Shown: piece after piece, positions 1 through 6,943 of the stretch
Position numbering within the stretch: the stretch's first letter is position 1
Layout: each line of letters begins with the position of its first letter
Origin: Actinacidiphila yanglinensis
Lineage (GTDB): Bacteria > Actinomycetota > Actinomycetes > Streptomycetales > Streptomycetaceae
Direction: 5' to 3'
Assembly: GCF_900107965.1 (NCBI RefSeq)
Contig: NZ_FNVU01000001.1
Span: 124,001-188,000 of the forward strand
DNA length: 64,000 bases
Program-made: the position numbers and the translations under genes
The notes under the pieces: model-generated
The model's database searches: none
What the model saw: only the letters and a program-made list of their open reading frames with translations
Told to the model about the DNA's origin: nothing

Positions 1-1
1 G

Positions 2-682
2 GGCGCCATCACCCGCGAACTCGCCGCGGCCCTGGACGAGTTCAACGCGGCGGCGGGCCTGGCTTCCGGCGCCGGCGGGTTCGACCCGGAGATCGCGGTC
101 CTCGCCGACCCCGGCGGCTGCGTGTCCACCTACGGCACCCGCGACGACTTCCTGATCCCCTCCGCCTGCCTCAACTCCACGGTCTCGGGGCTGATCTCCC
201 GGACCGTGCTGCGCGACGGCCTGATCGGCCCGCACGACTTCCACGGCGCGAAGTTCTACCGCGACCTGGCCGGCTCGGACGTCTCCGGGCTCTTCCTCGA
301 CACCGTCTGCGCCGCCTTCGACGCCGTCGCCGACGGTGTCGCCGAGGACGTCAAGTCCCTGCGCTCGCAGGACCGTTCACCGACCTGGGCGGGCTGGGCC
401 GCGGTCGAGCGGATCAGCCAGGAGTACGGCATCGGCGACGTCAACCTGGTCAAGCCCGGCGTCGGCGAGACCACCCGGGTGCTGCTGCGCCGGGTGCCGT
501 GGAAGATCCTCGCGCAGCGCGGGGCGGGCGCCGACCTGGACCACGTACGACTGCTCGCCGCGCAGCGGGGGGTGCCCGTCGAGGAGGTCGGCGACCTGCC
601 GTACTCCTGCGTCGGCCTGATCCACCCGCACTTCACCCGCGGCGCGACCGGCGTGGACGGCAAGGCGGTGGCCGCGAAGTGA
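2..682 (+). CDS. StiP/PRTase-like protein with C-terminal PELOTA RNA-binding domain (5' end missing)
   Basis: The reading frame is open from the left window edge, so the N-terminus lies outside. The visible part has a conserved block (GCVSTYGTRDDFLIPSACLN) that I associate with the StiP/PRTase-like family of Ter-associated stress operons. Its last 70 residues (LLRRVPWKILAQ ... VGDLPYSCVGLIHPHF) resemble the PELOTA-type RNA-binding domain found at the end of such proteins. The following HAD gene overlaps its stop codon (GTGA at 679-682), which is the expected order in these operons, whose other members (PRTase, ATP-grasp, TerD) would lie to the left. Family assignment is by recalled motif similarity. 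The biochemical role of these operons is not settled, so no reaction is given. Confidence 0.6.
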   Translation, partial: GAITRELAAALDEFNAAAGLASGAGGFDPEIAVLADPGGCVSTYGTRDDFLIPSACLNSTVSGLISRTVLRDGLIGPHDFHGAKFYRDLAGSDVSGLFLDTVCAAFDAVADGVAEDVKSLRSQDRSPTWAGWAAVERISQEYGIGDVNLVKPGVGETTRVLLRRVPWKILAQRGAGADLDHVRLLAAQRGVPVEEVGDLPYSCVGLIHPHFTRGATGVDGKAVAAK

Positions 683-1512
683 GCCGTGCACCGATGCCCC
701 TGCACAGCGGCACCGTCGTCGCCAGCGACCTCGACCGCACCCTCATCTACTCCGCCGCCGCGCTGGGCCTGGCCATGCCCGACGAATACGCGCCGCGGCT
801 GCTGTGCGTCGAGGTCCACGAGGCCAGGCCGCTGTCGTACCTCACCGAGGAGGCGGGGCGGCTGCTGGTCGAACTCGCCGACACCGCGCGGTTCGTGCCC
901 ACCACCACCCGCACCCGCAAGCAGTACCGCCGGATCAGCCTGCCCGGGCGGGTGCCGCGTTACGCGATCTGCGCGAACGGCGGGCACCTGCTGGTCGACG
1001 GGCGCACCGACCACGACTGGCACGCGGAGATGCGGCGCCGGCTGGACGACGGCTGCGCGCCGCTCGCCGAGGTGCGCGCGCACCTCGCCGCCACCGCCGA
1101 CCCGGACTGGCTGCGCAAGGAGCGGATCGCGGAGGAGCTGTTCGCGTACCTCGTGGTCGACCGCGACCGGCTGCCCGCCGGCTGGGTCAAGGAGCTCGCC
1201 GTCTGGGCGGAGGAGCGCGGCTGGACCGTCTCCCTCCAGGGGCGCAAGATCTACGCGGTGCCCAAGCCGCTCCGGAAGTCCGCGGCGCTCGCCGAGGTGG
1301 TCCGCCGCACCGGGGCGCAGTCCGTGCTCGCCGCCGGGGACTCCCTGCTGGACGCGGACCTTCTCATGGCCGCGGATGCGGGCTGGACGCCCGGGCACGG
1401 TGAGCTGGCCGACACCGGGTGGACGGCTCCCCACGTCACCGCGCTTCCCACTGCCGGGGTGGCTGCGGGGGAGGAGATTCTGCGGCACATGCTGGTCCGC
1501 GTGGAGCGGTAG
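679..1512 (+). CDS. HAD-superfamily hydrolase of a Ter-type operon
   Basis: A 277-residue protein if translation starts at the GTG overlapping the upstream stop; ATG 694 is an alternative. Motif I of HAD phosphatases is clear (ASDLDRTLIY, DxDxT) about 15 residues in. Motif IV-like acidic residues sit near the C-terminus (AAGDSLLDADLL), and a conserved lysine region (KSAALAEVV) precedes them. A large cap lies between. Overlap with the preceding PELOTA-domain gene implies translational coupling and a shared role in the stress-associated operon. The substrate is unknown. The HAD assignment is firm; the link to a tellurite/Ter system is inferred from context. Confidence 0.8.
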   Translation: MSRAPMPLHSGTVVASDLDRTLIYSAAALGLAMPDEYAPRLLCVEVHEARPLSYLTEEAGRLLVELADTARFVPTTTRTRKQYRRISLPGRVPRYAICANGGHLLVDGRTDHDWHAEMRRRLDDGCAPLAEVRAHLAATADPDWLRKERIAEELFAYLVVDRDRLPAGWVKELAVWAEERGWTVSLQGRKIYAVPKPLRKSAALAEVVRRTGAQSVLAAGDSLLDADLLMAADAGWTPGHGELADTGWTAPHVTALPTAGVAAGEEILRHMLVRVER

Positions 1513-1538
1513 CGGGACCGCCCGTGAGTGGGGTGCGG

Positions 1539-1793
1539 TGCGGTTTCCGGACCACCTGTCGGTGGGGGGTGCTCGCGCAGTTCCCCGCGCCCCTTTGACC
1601 GTCCGGGGGGCGCTTGCTGTTCGTTTCCGGATCACCCGTCCGTGGAGGTTGCTCGCGCAGTTCCCCGCGCCCCTGCGGGGCCCTCCGGGGCGTGGGCTGT
1701 CCGTCGGCGGACCACCTGCCGGTGGGGGGTGCTCGTGCGGTTCTCCCCCCAGCCCGGCGGCTGGGAGGTGCCTCCACGCGCCCCTTGAGGCGG
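1539..1793. repeat. Three tandem copies of an intergenic repeat
   Basis: The gap between the HAD gene and the kinase gene is filled by three diverged copies of about 80 bp, starting near 1539, 1617 and 1697. Each has a small hairpin-forming segment (ACCACCTGTCGGTGGGG type) followed by TGCTCGCGCAGTTCCCCGCG and a C-rich end; the third copy is degenerate. The same unit recurs at 36.9 kb and 57.9-58.2 kb, always between genes. No gene is seen here. It could act as a REP-like or transcript-end element; function unknown. Confidence 0.75.
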
Positions 1794-2426
1794 TCAGGAA
1801 TCTTCCTCGGGGGTGACCACGCGGGAGCAGTGGGGGCGGCCGGATTCGGCGCGGGTGGCGTTGGGCCGTTCGCTGGCGGCGATGAAGGCGATGGCTTCTT
1901 CCTGGGTGCGGCCGCCGTGGACGTGGCGGTGGAGCAGCCTTCGTTCACGCAGCCGCCGGGGGGCCTCGACGAACCACAACTCGTCGAGCAGGTCGCGTAC
2001 TTCGGACCAGCCGGGTTCGTCGTCGGCGAGGTAGTTCCCCTCGGTGACGACGAGCCGGGCCGAGGGGAGGACGGCCAGGGCGGCGGCCACCGGCTCGTCC
2101 AGGTCGCGGTCGAACCCGGGTGCGTAGACGGGCCGTTCGCGGGTCGCCCGGAGCCGGCGGAGCAGGTGGACGTAGCCGTCGACGTCGAACGTCTCGGGTG
2201 CGCCCTTGCGGCCGCGCAGGCCCAGCCGGTCCAACTGGGCGTTGGCCAGGTGGAATCCGTCCATCGGCACGTACGCCGCCGTGTCCGCGCCGAGCCGCGC
2301 GTTCACCGCGTCGACCAGCCGGCGCGCGAGCGTCGACTTGCCCGCGGCGGGCGCTCCCGCCAACCCGAGCAGGGCTCTGCGGCCTGGAATGCTGGGCACC
2401 AAGGCGATCACGTCGTCGACGAGCAT
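1794..2426 (-). CDS. Nucleoside/nucleotide kinase family protein (uridine kinase-like P-loop)
   Basis: A 210-residue single-domain P-loop kinase. Walker A is GAPAAGKST at about residues 24-32, followed by a PMDGFHL segment typical of the uridine kinase/phosphoribulokinase/pantothenate kinase superfamily, then VTEGNYLADDEPGW, the Walker B-like strand of these enzymes. The C-terminal lid carries arginines (RRLLHRHVHGGRT). It probably phosphorylates a small metabolite in the cytoplasm; the substrate cannot be read from sequence. It stands alone, divergent from the methyltransferase gene. ATG 2426 is preceded by a -10 box with 6 nt spacing, suggesting a leaderless transcript. Confidence 0.85.
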   Translation of the reverse strand: MLVDDVIALVPSIPGRRALLGLAGAPAAGKSTLARRLVDAVNARLGADTAAYVPMDGFHLANAQLDRLGLRGRKGAPETFDVDGYVHLLRRLRATRERPVYAPGFDRDLDEPVAAALAVLPSARLVVTEGNYLADDEPGWSEVRDLLDELWFVEAPRRLRERRLLHRHVHGGRTQEEAIAFIAASERPNATRAESGRPHCSRVVTPEEDS

Positions 2427-2432
2427 CTGGTC

Positions 2433-2438
2433 AGCCTA
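2433..2438 (-). promoter_or_regulatory. -10 box for a leaderless kinase transcript
   Basis: TAGGCT on the minus strand lies exactly 6 nt before ATG 2426, and there is no Shine-Dalgarno sequence between them. This spacing puts the transcription start at or next to the start codon. No clear -35 box is needed for this class in Streptomyces. Confidence 0.5.
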
Positions 2439-2477
2439 GGTCAGGCCAGAGCTTCGCACCGCATACGGGAGAAGACG

Positions 2478-3137
2478 TTGTACGAGACGAAGAACCCGCA
2501 GCTCACCCCGGAGCTGTACGCGTACGTCCTGGCGCACAACCCTCCGCTGTCCCCGGCGCAGCGCGCCCTGGTGGACACCACGCACCGCGAACTGGCCGCC
2601 GACGCCGGGCTGCAGACGGCCGAGGAGCAGGGCCCGCTGCTGTCCTTCCTGGTCCGGCTCACCGGCGCGCGGCAGATCGTGGAGGTCGGCACGTTCACCG
2701 GTTTCTCGACCCTGTCGATGGCGGCGGCGCTCCCGGAGGGCGGCCGGGTCATCGCCTGCGACATCTCGGAGGAGTGGACCTCGGTGGGCCGCGCGGCCTG
2801 GGCGGACGCGGGCGTCGCGGACCGGATCGACCTGCGGATCGCCCCGGCGATCGAGACGCTGCGGGCGCTGCCCGAGGGCCCGTGGATCGACCTGGTCTTC
2901 CTCGACGCCGACAAGGGGTCGTACATCGACTACTGGGAGGAACTGGTGCCGCGGATGAACCCCGGCGGCCTCCTGGTGGTCGACAACACCCTCTTCCACG
3001 GCGAGGTGACCGATCCGGGCCGGGGCGGCTCGGCCGCGGCGATCAGGGCGTTCAACGCGCGGGTGCGCGCCGACGAGCGGGTCGACGACGTGCTGCTGAC
3101 GGTCGCGGACGGGCTGACGCTGGCCCGGAGGGTGTGA
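2478..3137 (+). CDS. Class I SAM-dependent O-methyltransferase
   Basis: A 219-residue protein of the caffeoyl-CoA/catechol O-methyltransferase type. The SAM-binding motif I is EVGTFTGFSTLSMA at about residues 64-77, followed by an acidic strand end (ACDIS) and the metal/catalysis motif LVFLDADKGSYIDYWE, then LVVDNTLFHG, all characteristic of the cation-dependent family. The start is taken as TTG 2478, with GGGAGA upstream, because no ATG or GTG fits and the N-terminus aligns with family members (NPQLTPELYAYVLAH). It would transfer a methyl group to an oxygen on a catechol-like substrate; the natural acceptor is unknown. Confidence 0.9.
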   Translation: MYETKNPQLTPELYAYVLAHNPPLSPAQRALVDTTHRELAADAGLQTAEEQGPLLSFLVRLTGARQIVEVGTFTGFSTLSMAAALPEGGRVIACDISEEWTSVGRAAWADAGVADRIDLRIAPAIETLRALPEGPWIDLVFLDADKGSYIDYWEELVPRMNPGGLLVVDNTLFHGEVTDPGRGGSAAAIRAFNARVRADERVDDVLLTVADGLTLARRV

Positions 3138-3158
3138 GGGGGCGGTCCGCGGGGCCGG

Positions 3159-3779
3159 TCACGGGGCCGGCGGGGGCACCGGCCGCCCGTCCGTCCCGGC
3201 GGGCCTGAGCAGGGCCGCGAGCAGCGGGCGGTAGTGGGCGAAGGGCGGCACCTCCGCGGCCGGGTCCTTCGCCCGCTCGTCCCAGCGGCGCAGTGTCACC
3301 GCGTCGCGGGCGTACGGCTCGGCCTCGTACTCCCGGGCCTGCTCGACCGTCATCGGGCCGCCCTGGAGGGCCAGGGTCCGTACCGACTCGGCGGACAGCT
3401 TGTCGTGGTAGCCGGGCTCGGCGCGGCACAGGTAGCGCTTGGCGGCGACGTGCAGCCGGACCGGCTCGGTGACGTCGGGGCCGAACCACGCGGCGAGCCG
3501 GTCCGCGCCGGCGTGGCTGTGCCGGTTGTCGGTGCCTTTCAGCCACTCCTCGCCGCTCACGGTGCCGTGGAAGTGCCCGATGTCGTGCAGCAGCGCCGCC
3601 GCGACCAGGGCCGCCCGGGCGCCGTCGGCCACCGCGAGGGCCGCGGCCTGCAGCATGTGCTGTGCCTGGGTGACGTCCTCGCCGAGGTACTGGTCGGCGC
3701 CGGCGCCGAGGAAGAGGGCTTCCAGGTCGTCGAGGGGAGCGGTGTCCGGCGAGCCGGCCCGGTCGGTGGTGGCGTCCAT
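3159..3779 (-). CDS. HD-domain protein related to phosphonate-associated HDIG/PhnZ-type proteins
   Basis: A 206-residue HD-superfamily protein. The metal site is visible as LLHDIGHF (HD pair) with an upstream histidine in TQAQHMLQAA and later conserved histidines (NRHSHAGADRL, RLHVAAKRYL). This spacing resembles the HDIG family found with phosphonate degradation operons and the di-iron oxygenase PhnZ rather than ordinary nucleotide phosphohydrolases. No phosphonate genes are adjacent. It is convergent with the methyltransferase gene and divergent from the zinc ribbon gene. ATG 3779 was preferred over the upstream GTG 3797 because the family homology begins after it; no strong ribosome binding site decides this. 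Confidence 0.75.
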   Translation of the reverse strand: MDATTDRAGSPDTAPLDDLEALFLGAGADQYLGEDVTQAQHMLQAAALAVADGARAALVAAALLHDIGHFHGTVSGEEWLKGTDNRHSHAGADRLAAWFGPDVTEPVRLHVAAKRYLCRAEPGYHDKLSAESVRTLALQGGPMTVEQAREYEAEPYARDAVTLRRWDERAKDPAAEVPPFAHYRPLLAALLRPAGTDGRPVPPPAP

Positions 3780-3864
3780 GGCCGGAAGATGCCACACGCG
3801 GCGGGGCGTTCGGCGTCACCCGGGTTACCTGTGGATGAACGGCGGCGCGCGGGGTGCCTGCCGC

Positions 3865-3870
3865 TAGGCT
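3865..3870 (+). promoter_or_regulatory. -10 box for a leaderless FmdB-type gene
   Basis: TAGGCT lies 6 nt before ATG 3877 with no ribosome binding site between, the same arrangement seen at several other genes in this window. Confidence 0.5.
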
Positions 3871-3876
3871 GAGCGC

Positions 3877-4104
3877 ATGCCCCGATACGAGTACCGCTGC
3901 AAGGCGTGCGGCTTCACCTTCGAGATGCGCCGCCCCATGTCCCAGTCCGACGCGCCCGCGCCCTGCCCGCGCGGCCACGCCGACACGGTGAAGCTGCTCT
4001 CCACGGTGTCCGTGGGCTCGTCGTCCTCGGCGCCCTCCGCCGCGTCGGGCGGCTCGGCGCCCTCAGCGGGCGGCGGCTGCTGCGGCGGGGGCTGCTGCGG
4101 CTGA
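3877..4104 (+). CDS. FmdB-family zinc ribbon protein
   Basis: A 75-residue protein beginning MPRYEYRCKACGFTFE, the signature of the FmdB/CxxC_CXXC_SSSS zinc ribbon family. The first CxxC (CKAC) at residues 8-11 pairs with a degenerate second site (CPRGH). After a Ser/Ala linker the protein ends in a Gly/Cys tail (GGGCCGGGCCG) that could bind metal. Its role is unknown; FmdB was proposed as a regulator but most family members are uncharacterised. The first in-frame ATG directly follows a -10 box. Confidence 0.85.
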   Translation: MPRYEYRCKACGFTFEMRRPMSQSDAPAPCPRGHADTVKLLSTVSVGSSSSAPSAASGGSAPSAGGGCCGGGCCG

Positions 4105-4136
4105 AGAAGCCGGGCCTCAGCGGCTGAACCGGAGCC

Positions 4137-5378
4137 TCAGCGGCCCGCGGCGCGGTCCTCGCGGATGTTCGACACCACGCGGTTGACCGTCTCGCGGACC
4201 GCCGCGGTCTCGGTGAGGAACGCCCAGTAGTCGGGGTGCCGGCCCTCCAGCGCGCCCACCGCTCGGTCCAGGCGGGCCACGGCGTCGTCGAGCGGGCGGG
4301 CGTGTCGCGGCTCGGGGGTGCTGCGGCCCTGCATCGCCAGCCGCTGGGCGTCGCGGATCGCGAAGCGCGTCTTCTCCACCTCGCCGGTCGGGTCCTTGCT
4401 GACCTCGTTGAGCCGGCGCAGCCGGTCACCTGCCGCGGCCACCGCGCCGTCCACCTCGTCCATCTGTGCGCGTACGGTCGCCAGGCGCGCGGTGGCGTCG
4501 GCCCAGCGCTGGTCGGCGCGGGCCTTGCGCGCCTCGGCCAGGGCGTCCTCCGCCAGTCGCACGGCCTGGGCGGCCTGGTCGGGCACGTGCTGGAGGTCCT
4601 GCCAGCAGGCCGCGGAGAAACGGCGCCGCAGCTCGCTGAGCACCGGGGCCACGCCTTCCGCCCGGGTACCGAGAGCCTGCACCCGGGTACGCAGCGACAC
4701 CAGCCGCTTGTCGATCTCCTTCGCCCGCTCGGGCAGCCGCTCCGCCTCGGCCCTGACCGCATCCGCGGTGCGCCGCATCTCGTCCGCGCGCCGGACGGTG
4801 TCCTGGACGCCGTGCTTGCTGGCACCCTCGTTGAGCCGCGTCAGCTCCGGGCCGAGCGCCGCGAGCCGGGCCGCCAGGTCGTCCGCCTTCAGGCCCGCGG
4901 CGCGGACCGCGTCCAGCGCCTGGCTCGCCGCGAGCAGCGACTGCTTGGCCCGCTCCCGGGCGGGTGCCAGCCGGGCCAGCTGGTTCTCGGCCTTGTCCAG
5001 CAGCGGGGCGAGGCTCTGGAGGTAGCGCTCCAGCTCGGTCTTCGCGTTGGTCAGGTCGTCCTTCGCCCGGGTCAGCTCGGCCACCGCGCGCGAGGCCGCC
5101 GCGTGGTCCAGCTCGTCCCGGTCGATGTCGTGGGCGTCCACGGTCGCGATGTACGCGCCGCTGATCCGGTCGATCTTCTCCCCGAGGGTCCGGAACCCCT
5201 CCAGGGCCTGCCGGGCCTGCGGCGTGCTGTCCACCGCGGAGATGGTCTCTATCGAGATCTGCAGGTCGCGCTGCGCGGTGTCCAGCTCGTAGAACGCCTG
5301 GGCCGCGGCGTCCTTCGCCGCCTGGGCCTCCGCACGCAGATTGTCGCCGCGCCGCCACCACGAACGTGCCGTCGTCAC
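4137..5378 (-). CDS. Coiled-coil protein of unknown function
   Basis: A 413-residue protein almost wholly made of heptad-rich alpha helix (Ala/Leu/Glu/Arg), with no signal peptide or transmembrane segment. It begins with a basic-aromatic stretch (ARSWWRRGDNLRAEAQ) and ends with VNRVVSNIREDRAAGR. GTG 5378 was chosen because GGGGAGAGA lies 8 nt upstream; the frame stays open further upstream without a better site. It is convergent with the FmdB-type gene and divergent from the tRNA. A structural or scaffold role is plausible but not shown. Confidence 0.75.
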   Translation of the reverse strand: MTTARSWWRRGDNLRAEAQAAKDAAAQAFYELDTAQRDLQISIETISAVDSTPQARQALEGFRTLGEKIDRISGAYIATVDAHDIDRDELDHAAASRAVAELTRAKDDLTNAKTELERYLQSLAPLLDKAENQLARLAPARERAKQSLLAASQALDAVRAAGLKADDLAARLAALGPELTRLNEGASKHGVQDTVRRADEMRRTADAVRAEAERLPERAKEIDKRLVSLRTRVQALGTRAEGVAPVLSELRRRFSAACWQDLQHVPDQAAQAVRLAEDALAEARKARADQRWADATARLATVRAQMDEVDGAVAAAGDRLRRLNEVSKDPTGEVEKTRFAIRDAQRLAMQGRSTPEPRHARPLDDAVARLDRAVGALEGRHPDYWAFLTETAAVRETVNRVVSNIREDRAAGR

Positions 5379-5562
5379 AGTGACACTCTCTCCCCGCGCT
5401 CGCCGCTCACTGCCGTCCGGTCCATCCTCCCACCCGCCCGGCCCGAACACACGGCCCCCTGCGCCGCGCCGCCCGCCGGCGCCGCCCGCCCGTACCTCCC
5501 ACCCGTGCCGCGCTTGCCGACCAGGCCCCGGCCCGGGGTAACCTGTGTCGTCGCCAACCCCG

Positions 5563-5634
5563 GGGCGTGTAGCTCAGTGGTAGAGCGCCGCCCTTACAAG
5601 GCGGATGTCGGCGGTTCGAAACCGTCCACGCCCA
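5563..5634 (+). tRNA. tRNA-Val (anticodon TAC)
   Basis: The 72-nt cloverleaf is complete. Acceptor stem GGGCGTG pairs with CACGCCC, the D-arm is GCTC/GAGC, and the anticodon stem CCGCC/GGCGG encloses loop CTTACAA (anticodon TAC). The T-arm is GGCGG/CCGTC with loop TTCGAAA, and the discriminator base is A. It reads GTA codons, which are rare in this GC-rich genome. Confidence 0.96.
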
Positions 5635-5644
5635 CCCCGGGTCG

Positions 5645-5678
5645 AAGCCCCTCCCGTGTGCCACGGAAGGGGCTTTTT
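5645..5678 (+). terminator. Rho-independent terminator of the tRNA gene
   Basis: A 14-bp stem with one mismatch (5645-5658 against 5662-5675, loop TGC) runs straight into TTTTT, 10 nt after the tRNA. It is a textbook intrinsic terminator. Confidence 0.9.
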
Positions 5679-5901
5679 CCGTGCCCGATACGGAGGGGCT
5701 GGTCTGCTCCCGGCACACGCCAGATCTGCGTCCTCTGCGTACCTGGTGTGGTGGAGAGCCGCCGCGGGGCCGCCGTCGAGTGACCGAACCGTCCGACACT
5801 CACTGAGGGGGCCGCCGGCATCGGCACACCGGCGACCCGTGTGGCCTCTGCGGTCAGCAGGACGGCGGCCAGGCGCGGCGACCGAACCGCGGCAGACTCT
5901 C

Positions 5902-6281
5902 TCAACTGTGTCGGCGCACCGCCGGCGCCCGACACGTTCTGCGGTGCAGCAGCACATCGGCTCCCGGCCCGGTGTCCTGGTCGATTCGCTCGTGCAGGTC
6001 ATCGCCCGCGTGCACGGGGCGGTCGCACCGGTGGCAGATGCCCACCTGGGTGGGTGGGGTCCAGCCGCGGGCCTTCCGGTACACCTCCCAGAGGCGCCCG
6101 GCTTCGTCGCATTGCGAGGTGTGTTCCGGGCAGAGCGCGCAGTCCCGCGGGTGAGCGAGGTACGCCTGGTAGGCGGCGATCTGCTGGCGTCCTGCGCGGC
6201 CGCGCTGGCCACCAGGGTGAGGGGTGCGCCGCCGCTGCTGGTGTCGCGGTAGATGCAGCTCTCGCGCGTGGCGGTCATCAT
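5902..6281 (-). pseudogene. Small two-CxxC protein gene interrupted by an apparent 1-nt frameshift
   Basis: Reading from ATG 6281 (or 6278) the frame encodes MTATRESCIYRD ... VASAAAQDA with normal high-GC third positions. Near 6185-6195 the coding signal jumps to another frame (QQIAAYQAYLAHPRDC...) and continues to the stop at 5902. The step equals loss of one nucleotide. The downstream part carries zinc-like motifs (CALCPEHTSQC and CHRCDRPVH), so the intact product was probably a metal-binding protein of about 126 residues. The start overlaps the stop of the 26-residue ORF, implying coupling. A sequencing error or programmed frameshift is possible. Confidence 0.6.
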
Positions 6282-6358
6282 GCGGCGGGGCGGGGTGTGG
6301 CGGGCTTGGGGTCGGTGGTGCAGCCGCCCTTGCGGCAGTTCTCGTTTCCACAGGACAT
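6278..6358 (-). CDS. 26-residue Cys-rich peptide
   Basis: A very short ORF that is easily missed. Its sequence begins MSCGNENCRKGGC and ends in a proline-rich tail. It is supported by a strong ribosome binding site (AAGGAG, 8 nt before the ATG) embedded in the end of the preceding gene, by overlap with the next start codon, and by its position inside a co-directional string. Three cysteines (C-x4-C-x4-C) could bind a metal. I do not recognise a family. Confidence 0.55.
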   Translation of the reverse strand: MSCGNENCRKGGCTTDPKPATPRPAA

Positions 6359-6363
6359 GGCGA

Positions 6364-6642
6364 TCACTCCTTGACGGTCGTGGACTGCGCGCCCTCGATA
6401 CGGGCGCGAAGGTCTTCGGTGAGGTCGAGCGGCGCCCCGGCCTGGTGATAGAGGGTCGACACGAGCACATGCAGGCGCCGACCCCCGTCCTCCGGGAGCG
6501 GCCGGCCGAGCACCGTATCGAGTTCGGCCAGCGTCTGGTCCAGCGGACGCTGCGCGAGGAGCGCGCACGCGTCCTCCAGGACGGGCACCCGCGGGATTCC
6601 CAGTGGCTGACTCAGCAGCGACTCGACGCTCGGCCGCTCCAT
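6364..6642 (-). CDS. Hypothetical 92-residue protein
   Basis: Starts at ATG 6642, which overlaps the stop of the upstream gene (TGATG), so the two are translationally coupled. The protein (MERPSVESLLSQPLG ... RIEGAQSTTVKE) is helical and acidic, with no cysteines except one in EDACALL and no membrane segment. A longer frame opens at 6678, but the coupling argues for the internal ATG. I recognise no family. Its neighbours are small Cys-containing proteins and an XRE regulator. Confidence 0.65.
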   Translation of the reverse strand: MERPSVESLLSQPLGIPRVPVLEDACALLAQRPLDQTLAELDTVLGRPLPEDGGRRLHVLVSTLYHQAGAPLDLTEDLRARIEGAQSTTVKE

Positions 6643-6851
6643 CAGGCGGCCCGGACGATCTGCGGGTGCGCGCTGCATCCGACGACCGGCAGGACGCGCA
6701 GGCCGCCGGGTACCGGCGTGGTGACCTCACCGATCGGGGCGAGACCCGAGACGGTGCCGCAGTACCAGCACGCTTCGCCCTGGAGGCGCGCGGGCGACGT
6801 GTCGGCGGCCGCCATCAGCGGCAGCAATGTCCCGGCCATGTCCCGTCCCAT
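6642..6851 (-). CDS. Small CxxC protein
   Basis: A 69-residue protein with a single CxxC (EACWYCGTVSGLAP) and a later C-x2-H (GCSAHPQ), together resembling a minimal zinc ribbon. ATG 6851 is used; ATG 6839 (MAGTLLPLM) is equally possible. It is the first of the small-gene string downstream of the XRE/TPR regulator and is coupled to the next gene by a TGATG overlap. Proteins of this look occur in Streptomyces accessory regions; the function is unknown. Confidence 0.65.
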   Translation of the reverse strand: MGRDMAGTLLPLMAAADTSPARLQGEACWYCGTVSGLAPIGEVTTPVPGGLRVLPVVGCSAHPQIVRAA

Positions 6852-6943
6852 CTGCTGGTTTTCGTGGACAGGCAGATGGTGTCCGGCCGGGACCCCGTCA
6901 ACTGCTACATGCGGTAGCGGTTTTCAGCGCGCGCGGGTCGTGA

